From Actinomycetota bacterium (GTDB lineage Bacteria; Actinomycetota; Thermoleophilia; Solirubrobacterales; Solirubrobacteraceae): DNA of 13,321 bases. This document shows, piece by piece, positions 5,217 to 12,202 of the stretch. Below the pieces are notes generated by a model. It worked only from the letters and a program-made list of their open reading frames with translations. It was not told where the DNA came from and searched no databases. Every line of letters starts with the position of its first letter. Position 1 is the first letter of the stretch. The stretch spans positions 1 to 13,321 of the forward strand of contig WLNV01000022.1 of assembly GCA_009699615.1 (NCBI GenBank), written 5' to 3'. The position numbers and the translations under genes are program-made.

Positions 5217-6904
5217 GGGAGCTGCGACAGGATCTCGCGCACAGCTGCCGCCGACCCGTCGTCAAGCGGAATCGAAGCCAACTCCGTCAGGCCGCGGCGG
5301 CCCTGTAGCTCAAGTGTGCCGCTCTCCAGTGAGCGCTTGCCCAGCGTGATTCGCAGCGGGCATCCGAGCAGTTCGGCGTCGGCGAACTTCTCTCCGGGGC
5401 CAGCATCGCGGTCATCGAAGAGGACATCGAGGCCCGCTTCGATGAGCTCTACGTACAGCTTTTCCCCGGCCTCGACTTCAGCGCTGCCGGCCTTGCCAAG
5501 GACGACAAGTTCGACTTCCCAAGGTGCGATCGCCTTTGGCCAAGCGATCCCGCTCTCGTCGGCGTTCTGCTCGATCGCTGCCGCCGCGATTCTTGCCGGT
5601 CCAATGCCGTACGAGCCCATCACTATCGATTGTTCAGCGCCGTCCTCATCGAGAAATGAAGCGCCGAGCGGCTCCGAATACCGCGTCCCAAGTTTGAAGA
5701 TGTTGCCGACCTCGATCGCCGCCTCGAGGCGGATCGGCGTCCCGTCGACCAGATCGCCTTCCTCGACCGACCTGATGTCTGCAAGATCGAACTGAAAGTC
5801 GCGCCCCGGCTCGACGCCAAGTAGATGGATGTCGAGCTTGTTTGCTCCGGTCACCCAGCCCCCCGGCTGCCCTGCGACCGCGCTGTCCAACAGCACTGGA
5901 ACTTGGATCCCAACAGGTCCGATGAAGCCGGGCGGCCCAATCTGGCTGCTGATCTCCTCATCGGATGCAGGACGGAAGCCCTCGCCCAGAACCGAACGCA
6001 GCTTGAATTCGTTGACCCGATGGTCGCCGCGGACAATCGCGAGCACAAGCTTCTCTGAATCCGTCACGACAGGGAACGCTTTCAACAGTGCGCTCGGATG
6101 AAGATCCAGGGCCGCTGAGACCTGTTCGATCGTCTTTGCTCCCGGCGTCGGCGCCTCGGAAGGCTCGTTCTGTGTTGGGGGCAGATGAGCCGCGCTTGGC
6201 TCCGCGCTGGCAACCTCGACATTGGCTGCGTATCCGGGCGCGAGCGCGACGTCATTCTCTCCGGCAGGGCACGGTGCCATGTATTCGTGGGCGCCGCTTC
6301 CTCCCATCACGCCAACGTCTGACTCGACGCGGTACCACTCCAGTCCGCTGCGCTCAAAGATCCGGTCGTACGCTTCGATGTGTTTCGCGTAGCTCACCTC
6401 CAGGCCAGCGTCATCGCGATCGAACGAGTACGAATCCTTCATGATGAACTCGCGCGTGCGCAGCACCCCGGCGCGCGGTCGTGGTTCGTCCCGTCCTTTG
6501 AGCTGGAGCTGGTAGAGGATCAGCGGAAGGTCCCTGTAGGAGCGCACGATCTGTGAGACGTGGAAGGTGACTGCCTCCTCATGAGTCATCGCGAGCACCA
6601 TCTCGGCGCCTTTGCGGTCGCTCAGCGAGAAGAGCTCGTCAATTTGATCCCGGCCGGTCTTCTTCCAAAGTTCGCGTGGTTGAATCAGCGGCATCAGGAG
6701 CTCCTGACCACCAATGGCATTCATTTCCTCACGGATGATCGCTTCGATCTTCTGGTGAACGCGCCACCCGGCCGGCAGCCAGGTCCACAGCCCGGCGCCT
6801 AACTGGCGGATCAGGCCAGCGCGGACGCCAAGCACGTGCGAGAGCGCCTGCGCGTCGGCAGGTGTCTCGCGTTCAGTCGGGAGTAGAAGCTGTGACATGC
6901 GCAT
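5213..6904 (-). CDS. proS: Prolyl-tRNA synthetase (bacterial type with INS editing domain)
   Basis: From the ATG chosen here the protein is 563 residues, usual for bacterial ProRS. It starts MRMSQLLLPTERETPADAQ like its relatives. Class II synthetase motifs are present: motif 1 around EEMNAIGGQELLMPLIQPR, MTHEE (106-110), motif 2 with LRTREFIMKDSYSFD (148-162) and motif 3 GSYGIGPARIAAAAIEQ (430-446). Residues about 257-378 form the inserted INS domain that deacylates mischarged Ala-tRNA(Pro); LLKAF near 274 carries the probable editing Lys. A C-terminal anticodon-binding domain follows (FDDRDAGPGEKFADAELLG). The enzyme charges tRNA(Pro) in the cytoplasm. An in-frame GTG 17 codons upstream would add an unrelated peptide and use up most of the divergent promoter region, so it was rejected. 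No clear Shine-Dalgarno precedes either start. Confidence 0.97.
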   Translation of the reverse strand: MRMSQLLLPTERETPADAQALSHVLGVRAGLIRQLGAGLWTWLPAGWRVHQKIEAIIREEMNAIGGQELLMPLIQPRELWKKTGRDQIDELFSLSDRKGAEMVLAMTHEEAVTFHVSQIVRSYRDLPLILYQLQLKGRDEPRPRAGVLRTREFIMKDSYSFDRDDAGLEVSYAKHIEAYDRIFERSGLEWYRVESDVGVMGGSGAHEYMAPCPAGENDVALAPGYAANVEVASAEPSAAHLPPTQNEPSEAPTPGAKTIEQVSAALDLHPSALLKAFPVVTDSEKLVLAIVRGDHRVNEFKLRSVLGEGFRPASDEEISSQIGPPGFIGPVGIQVPVLLDSAVAGQPGGWVTGANKLDIHLLGVEPGRDFQFDLADIRSVEEGDLVDGTPIRLEAAIEVGNIFKLGTRYSEPLGASFLDEDGAEQSIVMGSYGIGPARIAAAAIEQNADESGIAWPKAIAPWEVELVVLGKAGSAEVEAGEKLYVELIEAGLDVLFDDRDAGPGEKFADAELLGCPLRITLGKRSLESGTLELQGRRGLTELASIPLDDGSAAAVREILSQLP

Positions 6905-6920
6905 TACGCCGCAAGCGTAA
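6904..6920. repeat. Inverted repeat at the proS start codon
   Basis: TTACGC-CGCAA-GCGTAA is a perfect 6+6 bp inverted repeat with a 5-base spacer. One arm touches the proS ATG, so in mRNA it would form a small hairpin just before or over the start. It could be an operator or a structure limiting ribosome access. A chance origin is possible at this length. Confidence 0.4.
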
Positions 6921-6923
6921 CCC

Positions 6924-6953
6924 GTCGGGCGCGGTAAGTTAGTCTTGCCCGAC
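6924..6953. repeat. Inverted repeat flanking the overlapping -10 candidates
   Basis: GTCGGGC (6924-6930) and GCCCGAC (6947-6953) are exact reverse complements 16 bp apart. Their centres are 23 bp apart, close to two helical turns, and the candidate -10 hexamers of both genes lie between them. This geometry suits a dimeric regulator bound on one DNA face, but no known operator consensus was recognised. Confidence 0.45.
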
Positions 6954-6965
6954 ACAAGACGACTC

Positions 6966-6971
6966 AGGAGA
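6966..6971 (+). promoter_or_regulatory. Shine-Dalgarno of sodA
   Basis: AGGAGA ends six bases before ATG at 6978. It decides the start in favour of MAFEVPALPYAYDAL, the expected N-terminus of superoxide dismutase, over an in-frame GTG-type start 11 codons upstream. Confidence 0.85.
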
Positions 6972-6977
6972 CAGAAA

Positions 6978-7580
6978 ATGGCTTTCGAAGTTCCCGCTCT
7001 TCCCTACGCATACGACGCGCTCGAGCCCCACATTGACGAGCAGACTATGCAGATCCATCACGACAAGCATCACCAGGCCTACGTTGACAAGCTCAACGCC
7101 GCAGTCGAAGGGACAGCAGCTGCCGACTCATCGATCGAAGAGCTGATTGCCGGCCTCTCATCGCTTCCGGCCGAGATTCAAGGCCCGGTCCGCAACAACG
7201 GCGGCGGCCATCTCAACCACTCCCTCTTCTGGGCGTCGATGAGCGCCGATGGCGGCGGAGCGCCCGATGGTGATCTCGCGGCCGCAATCGACGAAGCGTT
7301 CGGCTCATTCGACGTCTTCAAGGAAACATTCGAGGCAGCCGGCGTTGGCCAGTTCGGCTCCGGCTGGGCGTGGCTCGTTGCTGATGGTGGCAGCGTGGCG
7401 GTCGTCAGCACGGCGAACCAGGACTCACCGTTGACAGACGGAAAGACTCCGCTCTTGGGTAACGACGTCTGGGAGCACGCTTACTACCTCAACTACCAGA
7501 ACCGCCGCCCTGACTATCTCAAGGCGTGGTGGAACACGGTCGACTGGTCGGTCGTAGCAGCGCGCTTCGCGGCGGCCTGA
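6978..7580 (+). CDS. sodA: Superoxide dismutase, Mn-type (Fe/Mn family)
   Basis: This 200-residue protein is full length for the Fe/Mn family and has no signal peptide, so it is cytoplasmic. It converts superoxide to hydrogen peroxide and oxygen. Metal ligands are His27 (in IHHDKHHQAY), His81 (in GGGHLNHSLFW), Asp163 and His167 (in DVWEHAYYLNY). NNGGGHLNH carries Gly where iron enzymes usually have the active-site Gln, and TANQDSPL supplies Gln148 from the C-terminal domain, a pattern typical of manganese enzymes. Metal use is therefore predicted as Mn, though cambialistic use cannot be excluded. It is divergent from proS, has its own strong ribosome site, and is followed by a hairpin, so it is probably monocistronic. 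Confidence 0.97.
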   Translation: MAFEVPALPYAYDALEPHIDEQTMQIHHDKHHQAYVDKLNAAVEGTAAADSSIEELIAGLSSLPAEIQGPVRNNGGGHLNHSLFWASMSADGGGAPDGDLAAAIDEAFGSFDVFKETFEAAGVGQFGSGWAWLVADGGSVAVVSTANQDSPLTDGKTPLLGNDVWEHAYYLNYQNRRPDYLKAWWNTVDWSVVAARFAAA

Positions 7581-7600
7581 ACGCGAACCAGCGCAGGTTA

Positions 7601-7615
7601 AGCAGCCGGGCTGCT
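7601..7615 (+). terminator. Hairpin downstream of sodA, possible weak terminator
   Basis: AGCAGCC-G-GGCTGCT forms a GC-rich stem (six pairs with a three-base loop) 20 bp after the sodA stop. CTCAT follows rather than a U-tract, so intrinsic termination would be weak or non-canonical. It lies only 12 bp before the next start codon and could instead act on translation of that gene. Confidence 0.4.
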
Positions 7616-7626
7616 CTCATACGTGA

Positions 7627-9117
7627 ATGGTTCGGGCGCTTAGCATCGCGTTGCTCGCTGCCGCTGTCGCGCTAGTCGCTCCGGCGGCAGCAGGCGCGGG
7701 CGCGACGATGAAGACCGGCGTTGCAGACGACGGACTGATGCAGCGAACCGATGGGCGCGCAGAGCCGACTGCCGCGATCTGGCAGGCGAGCGGCGTAGAG
7801 CAGAGCCGCGTAGCGGTTGTCTGGGAGTTGGTCGCCCCGGACCCCTCAAGCGTCCGCAAGCCGAAAGGCTTCGACGCCCGCAACCCTGACAGCCCCGACT
7901 ACAACTGGACATCCGTCGACACAGCCGTCACTGCGCTCAGGGCCCGGGGAATCAAGGTCGAACTGTCGGTCACGACGCCGGCGCCTATCTGGGCCTCGTC
8001 CGTTCCGTCACGCCACGAGCCAACTTACAAACCACAACCGGACGAGTTTGCTGATTTCGTCCATGCTGTGGCGGTCCGCTACGGCTCGCGGATCGCGAGC
8101 TACGCGCTGATCAATGAGCCCAACTTGTGGCAATGGCTTACGCCGCAGTGGTCCTGCAGCGGAGCTACCGAGAGCAGCTGTGTCGCGGCCAGTCCAGAGA
8201 TCTACCGAGAGCTATTCCGCGCAGGCTATTCCGCGATCAAGGAGGTCCAACCATCGACCCCCGTTTGGGGCGGCTCACTGGCTCCGCTCGGAGGGCCAAC
8301 GCGCAACGATGCGCACTCGTCGATTGGCCCGCTGCTGTTCCTGCGCCGCCTCGGCTGTGTTACCGATGACTTCCTTCGGGACAGATCCGGCCCCGGCTGC
8401 CGAAACTTCAGGCCGGTTACCTTCGACGCGCTTGCGCATCACCCCCATAGCGCCTGGCGCGCGCCAAATTCGTCGAATGATGTCGCCGACAGCGTCACCA
8501 TCGGCACGATTCCGAGGCTGACCAGCACTATCGACAGGATTCAGTCCCGCGGCGGCGTGCTCAACGGATCGGCCGTCGGCGCTGCGTCCAAGACAAAAAG
8601 ACTCGACGTTGAAATCGACGAATACGGAGTTCAGACCAACCCGCCCGACGAATGGTCCGGCGTCTCGCTCCGCAACCAAGACAACTACCTCCAAGAAGCG
8701 GCCTACATGATGTGGAAGAACTCACGCGTCAAGCTCTTCTCCCAGTATCTCTGGCAGGACGAGCCGCTTGACAAGGTGAGCGTCACAGCAGGTTCATGGC
8801 AATCCGGCCTCTACTTCGCCGATCGAACGCCGAAGCCCTCTGCTGCGTCGTTCCGAAACCCCTTCTGGGTAGACCTCCCCCGCCATTCACGCCGAGCAAC
8901 GGTCTGGGGGCAAGTCCGCCCTGGTGGGCAAACAGCGGTCACGGTTCAGTCCAGAACCGCGGGTTTCGCCCGCTACGCGGCGATCCGCACGGTAATGACT
9001 AACCGATCTGGGTTCTTTGTCCTCACCGTCCCGGTGCGGGCGAAGACCGCATTCCGCTTCTACTACGGAACTGACGCCGTAAAGACGTCCTCTGTGCGGA
9101 CGGTCACGCCGAGATAA
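7627..9117 (+). CDS. Secreted clan GH-A-like glycoside hydrolase, paralogue 1
   Basis: This 496-residue protein starts with a Sec signal peptide (about 1-26, cut after AGA or nearby). Residues about 28-405 form a TIM-barrel-like region: RVAVVWELVAP (61-71), PDYNWTSVDTAVTAL, INEPNLWQW (162-170) with Glu164 as likely acid/base, DALAHHPH (267-274), and IDEYGVQTNPPDEW (330-343) with Glu332 as likely nucleophile. Two Cys pairs (177/185 and 244/258) sit in loops and probably form disulfides. After about residue 415 a beta-rich domain (RRATVWGQVRPGG to RTVTPR) resembles an Ig/fibronectin-like accessory module. Clan GH-A enzymes are retaining glycosidases; family (GH5- or GH39-like) and substrate cannot be assigned by eye. 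No Shine-Dalgarno precedes the ATG. It shares its full layout with the next two genes. Confidence 0.8.
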   Translation: MVRALSIALLAAAVALVAPAAAGAGATMKTGVADDGLMQRTDGRAEPTAAIWQASGVEQSRVAVVWELVAPDPSSVRKPKGFDARNPDSPDYNWTSVDTAVTALRARGIKVELSVTTPAPIWASSVPSRHEPTYKPQPDEFADFVHAVAVRYGSRIASYALINEPNLWQWLTPQWSCSGATESSCVAASPEIYRELFRAGYSAIKEVQPSTPVWGGSLAPLGGPTRNDAHSSIGPLLFLRRLGCVTDDFLRDRSGPGCRNFRPVTFDALAHHPHSAWRAPNSSNDVADSVTIGTIPRLTSTIDRIQSRGGVLNGSAVGAASKTKRLDVEIDEYGVQTNPPDEWSGVSLRNQDNYLQEAAYMMWKNSRVKLFSQYLWQDEPLDKVSVTAGSWQSGLYFADRTPKPSAASFRNPFWVDLPRHSRRATVWGQVRPGGQTAVTVQSRTAGFARYAAIRTVMTNRSGFFVLTVPVRAKTAFRFYYGTDAVKTSSVRTVTPR

Positions 9118-9178
9118 TCCGCAGTATCGGCAGTGCTGAACCGGCGCAAACGGCCGCCGAGGCTGCTTACATATAGGT
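9118..9178 (+). promoter_or_regulatory. Gap between glycosidase paralogues 1 and 2, possible promoter
   Basis: Most of this 61-bp gap is GC-rich, but it ends in an AT-rich stretch, TTACATATAGGT, directly before the ATG. The AGG is too close to the start to act as a ribosome site. The stretch could be a -10 region for a leaderless transcript, though no hexamer fits TAnnnT cleanly. No convincing terminator was found. Confidence 0.3.
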
Positions 9179-10675
9179 ATGCCCCGTTTCTTCGGCGCCG
9201 CGGCGCTCATAGCCCTGCTCGCAGTCACCTTCGCCGCTCCGGCCGGTGCCGACTCCTCCCTCCAAATCGGCATCGATGATGACGGGGTGATGCAGCGCAC
9301 GCCTCATACGACCACCCCGATTGCAGCCCAATGGGCTCAAAACGGCATCGACCAGAGCCGCCTGACGCTCGTCTGGACGCGGATCGCTCCGGCTGCCAAC
9401 AGCACGAAGATGCCTGCTGGGTTCAATCCGCGCGACCCGAATAGCCCGGGCTATTACTGGGGCGACGTTGATCGAGCGGTCGCTGCGCTCGAAGCCGAAG
9501 GGATCGACGTCTCGATTCTCGTCGCCTCACCGAATCCGTACTGGGCCTCGCTCGTCCCTTCCCGCCGCAGCAGTAGCTACAAGCCGAGTCCGAAGGCGCT
9601 CGGGGATTTCATGTACGCGGTAGCCACCCGCTACAAAGGCCGCGTTTCGAGCTATCTGCCGATGAACGAGCCAAACCTCTGGCAGTACATCACGCCGCAG
9701 TACTCGTGCAGCTCGAAGTCGGCGAAGAGCTGCACCCTCTCCGGCGCAGCGATCTACCGCGACCTCTACCGCAGCGCCTACTCGGCGGTTAAGGCGGCAG
9801 ATCCTGCCGCTTCAGTATGGATTGGAGCGCTCGCTCCGCACGGGCGAGCTGGCACGTCGCCGACCGCGTCGTCCCCGGGCCCACTTGCGTTCTTCCAAGC
9901 GATGGCCTGCGTCAAGTCCAACTACGCCGTTGACACGAAGAGTCCCGGTTGCAAGGGCTACAAGCCGCTGCTAACCGATGGCATCGCGCATCACCCGCAC
10001 ACCGTGATGCTCGCCCCGACGCAGCGCGACCCTGGGGACGCGATAACAACGGCAAACATTCCAGCGCTCACGGCGATTTTCGATCGTCTGCAGTCCAAGG
10101 GCCGGATCCTTAACGGCACTGCTGCAGGAGCGGCTCAGAAGACGAAGCACCTTGACGTCTTCCTCGATGAGTACGGAGTGCAGACAAACCCGCCGGACAA
10201 GCTGCAGGGCCTTTCGTTGAAGACGCAGGACGAGTACTACCAGCAGGTCGCGTACATGATGTGGAAGAACCCGCGGGTCAAGCTGCTCGCCTTCTACCTC
10301 TGGTACGACGAGCCCTACACCGCCGCAAAGAGTTGGGCTTGGCAGTCCGGCGTGTTCTTTGCCAACGGCAAGGCGAAGCCTTCTGGAACGAGCTTCCAAC
10401 ACCCATTCTGGGTCGATCTTCCAAAGGGTTCGAAGAGCGCGACGGTTTGGGGCCAAGTCAGAACTACGGACACTGGGCCTGTGACGGTTCAGGTCAAGCG
10501 CGGAAGCACCTTTGCAGCTCTTAAGACCGTCACCACAAACGCAGCCGGCTACTTCTCGTTCCAGACCGCCGTCGCGCGGACGACGACCTTCCGGTTCGTG
10601 TACGGGAGCCCAACCAAAGCCGTCGGCGGCGTGAAGGTCTCCGAGACTCGGACGGTCACGCCGCGGCGGAAGTAG
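9179..10675 (+). CDS. Secreted clan GH-A-like glycoside hydrolase, paralogue 2
   Basis: This 498-residue protein is the closest relative of the preceding gene and aligns with it almost without gaps. The signal peptide ends near APAGA (20-24). The N-terminal DDDGVMQRT, SRLTLVWTRIAP, MNEPNLWQYITPQYSC (Glu164), GIAHHPH (268-274) and LDEYGVQTNPPDK (Glu331) segments are conserved. Cys177/185 and 244/258 occupy the same positions as in paralogue 1. The beta-rich C-terminal domain starts about 415 (SATVWGQVR) and ends RTVTPRRK. It is expected to be exported and to cleave an extracellular or cell-wall glycan as a retaining hydrolase; the substrate is unknown. The third copy starts 2 bp after its stop, so the two are probably co-transcribed. 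An 18-base stretch (10253-10270) is identical to 8704-8721 of paralogue 1. Confidence 0.8.
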   Translation: MPRFFGAAALIALLAVTFAAPAGADSSLQIGIDDDGVMQRTPHTTTPIAAQWAQNGIDQSRLTLVWTRIAPAANSTKMPAGFNPRDPNSPGYYWGDVDRAVAALEAEGIDVSILVASPNPYWASLVPSRRSSSYKPSPKALGDFMYAVATRYKGRVSSYLPMNEPNLWQYITPQYSCSSKSAKSCTLSGAAIYRDLYRSAYSAVKAADPAASVWIGALAPHGRAGTSPTASSPGPLAFFQAMACVKSNYAVDTKSPGCKGYKPLLTDGIAHHPHTVMLAPTQRDPGDAITTANIPALTAIFDRLQSKGRILNGTAAGAAQKTKHLDVFLDEYGVQTNPPDKLQGLSLKTQDEYYQQVAYMMWKNPRVKLLAFYLWYDEPYTAAKSWAWQSGVFFANGKAKPSGTSFQHPFWVDLPKGSKSATVWGQVRTTDTGPVTVQVKRGSTFAALKTVTTNAAGYFSFQTAVARTTTFRFVYGSPTKAVGGVKVSETRTVTPRRK

Positions 10676-10677
10676 CT

Positions 10678-12195
10678 ATGACCGCGAAGCTTCAGCCGCT
10701 CCGGCCGCTGGTCTGCGGTTGGCTCGTGGCTTCGCTCGTCGGGATTACCGCTCTTTCGTTCGTCGGTTCGGCTGCTGCAGCAACCAAGCAACACGCGCTG
10801 GTTGGGATTACCGACCCAACCATCACGGGCCGCACCCCGGGGCTATTGGAAGCGTTTGCACCGCGATGGCGCTCCGCAGGCATCGATATCGCCTCAATCA
10901 CGGCGGACTGGAGGGAGATAGCGCCGGAGAAGGACGCGAAGACGCCGCCGGCAGGGTTTGACGGCAGCGATCCGCAGTCGCCTCTCTACAACTGGTCCGA
11001 GCTGGATCGTGTCGTCGCGGTGCTGCGGGCGAACAAGATCGAACCGCTTCTGACCGTGACGGGACCTGGGCCTCTTTGGGGCAGCAGCGACCCGGAGCGC
11101 GAAGTTGTCCGGTACCGACCCAACCCAACGCTCTTCGCGTCGTTCGCGAAGGCGGTAGCGTTGCGATACGGAGCCGAGATCAAGCGTTACATCGTCTGGT
11201 ACGAGCCCAACGCGCCCGCCAATCTCGTTCCGCAGTCGTACTGCTCGCGCGGAACCTGCTCGCCGCGTTCCCCGGAGATCTACCGCAACATCTTCAACCG
11301 CGCTGCGCCAGCGATTCGCGCTGCCGACTCGGGGGCTCAGGTCTACGCCGGAGCGCTCGCTGCTCGTGGTGTTGAGCCCGACGAGTCGGATGATCCAGTT
11401 CGCCCGGTGCCTTGGCTCCGCGCTTTCGGTTGCCTTGGCGACGGCGACGTGGCGGACCGCAGCTCAGCGAGCTGCGACCACTTCGAACCGAGTGCAACAG
11501 ACGGGTTGGCGTTTCACCCGGACCAGCGCGCGATGGAGCCGAACAAGAAGCTGCCGAGCACGCTTGAAGCCGGGTTAGCGGACACGGAACGCTTGACGCG
11601 GCTCCTTGACACAATCCAGGCCGCGGGCGGCGTTGTGAATTCGTCAGACGCGGCGGCGCCGATCGACCTCTACTACACCGAGTTCGGATACCAGACGAAT
11701 CCCCCCGACGTGTTCAGCGGCGTTACGTTGAGCTCGCAGGATCGCTGGCTTCAGGAGGCTGCCAAGGTCGTCTACTACAAGCCTCGCGTCAAGCTGCTCG
11801 GGCAGTATCTCTGGCGCGACGAGCCTGTCCGAGATCAGGGCCAGGGCGTCGATGCGTATTCAGGCGGCCAGAGCGGGCTTTATAGCTTTGATGGTTCGGC
11901 TAAGCCTGCAGCGAAGCACTTCCCGATGCCGTTCTGGGCAAGCGTCTCGAGCGCGTCGCGAAGCGCCGCGCTGTGGGGCCAGGTCAGGCCCGGTGGCGCC
12001 CACAGAGTGACGATTCAGAGGCGAATTGGTCGTCGCGCGTTCCGCAACATCGCAGAGGTCCAAACCGACGGCCAAGGCTACTTCACGGCGAAGTTTGCAA
12101 TCGGCACGGCGTCGAGCTTTCGCTTCTCCTGGGCGCCCGCCGGCTCAGCGACGAAGCGCAGCTACTCGTCCGCGGTAAACGTGAGTCCGCGCTGA
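10678..12195 (+). CDS. Secreted clan GH-A-like glycoside hydrolase, divergent paralogue 3
   Basis: This 505-residue protein is related over its full length to the two upstream genes but is clearly more divergent. The N-terminus is longer, with a hydrophobic core at 11-30 and a likely cut after SAAAA (31-35). Shared points are WREIAP (78-83), SPEIYRNIF, YTEFGYQTNPPDVFSG with Glu335 as likely nucleophile, VKLLGQYLWRDEP (371-383), LWGQVRPGG and a C-terminal VNVSPR. The acid/base segment reads VWYEPNAPANLVPQ (173-186): Glu176 is kept, but Tyr175 replaces the clan-typical Asn. AHHPH becomes AFHPD. The two Cys pairs are kept (189/194 and 252/266). Activity or substrate may therefore differ. GGAAG five bases before the ATG, formed by the last codons of paralogue 2, can serve as a ribosome site. 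The stop faces the ispG stop 7 bp away. Confidence 0.78.
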   Translation: MTAKLQPLRPLVCGWLVASLVGITALSFVGSAAAATKQHALVGITDPTITGRTPGLLEAFAPRWRSAGIDIASITADWREIAPEKDAKTPPAGFDGSDPQSPLYNWSELDRVVAVLRANKIEPLLTVTGPGPLWGSSDPEREVVRYRPNPTLFASFAKAVALRYGAEIKRYIVWYEPNAPANLVPQSYCSRGTCSPRSPEIYRNIFNRAAPAIRAADSGAQVYAGALAARGVEPDESDDPVRPVPWLRAFGCLGDGDVADRSSASCDHFEPSATDGLAFHPDQRAMEPNKKLPSTLEAGLADTERLTRLLDTIQAAGGVVNSSDAAAPIDLYYTEFGYQTNPPDVFSGVTLSSQDRWLQEAAKVVYYKPRVKLLGQYLWRDEPVRDQGQGVDAYSGGQSGLYSFDGSAKPAAKHFPMPFWASVSSASRSAALWGQVRPGGAHRVTIQRRIGRRAFRNIAEVQTDGQGYFTAKFAIGTASSFRFSWAPAGSATKRSYSSAVNVSPR

Positions 12196-12202
12196 CCGCC
12201 GC

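Larger units (their letters stand above)
6905..6977. promoter_or_regulatory. Divergent proS / sodA control region
   Basis: This 73-bp region must hold the start signals of both genes. On the plus strand TAAGTT (6935-6940) and TAGTCT (6940-6945) both fit TAnnnT -10 elements for sodA. On the minus strand TAACTT (6941-6936) fits one for proS. The two candidate -10 boxes overlap. No clear -35 is visible for either. Which hexamers are used is not decided by the sequence. Confidence 0.45.

Noticed and set aside
4417..5795. Long open frames on both strands (282 codons at 4417-5265 minus, 284 codons at 4941-5795 plus) overlapping the phosphatidyltransferase and proS genes
   Set aside because: Their Arg/Ser/Pro-rich translations show no motifs, and they lie over genes with clear family signatures. 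They are high-GC shadow frames.
6905..6955. Longer proS starting at an upstream GTG (extra 17 residues)
   Set aside because: The extra peptide does not resemble ProRS N-termini, and the extension would cover the divergent promoter region; MRMSQLLLPT is the expected start.
6945..6977. Upstream start for sodA adding 11 residues
   Set aside because: The strong AGGAGA ribosome site and the family-typical MAFEVPALPY N-terminus both point to 6978.
7627..12195. Horizontally acquired island or mobile element carrying the glycosidase trio
   Set aside because: No transposase, integrase, tRNA or flanking direct repeat is seen, and base and codon usage look like the neighbouring housekeeping genes. Tandem duplication explains it.
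12196..12202. Terminator between convergent glycosidase 3 and ispG
   Set aside because: The gap is only 7 bp and no stem-loop with a T-run is visible around it.
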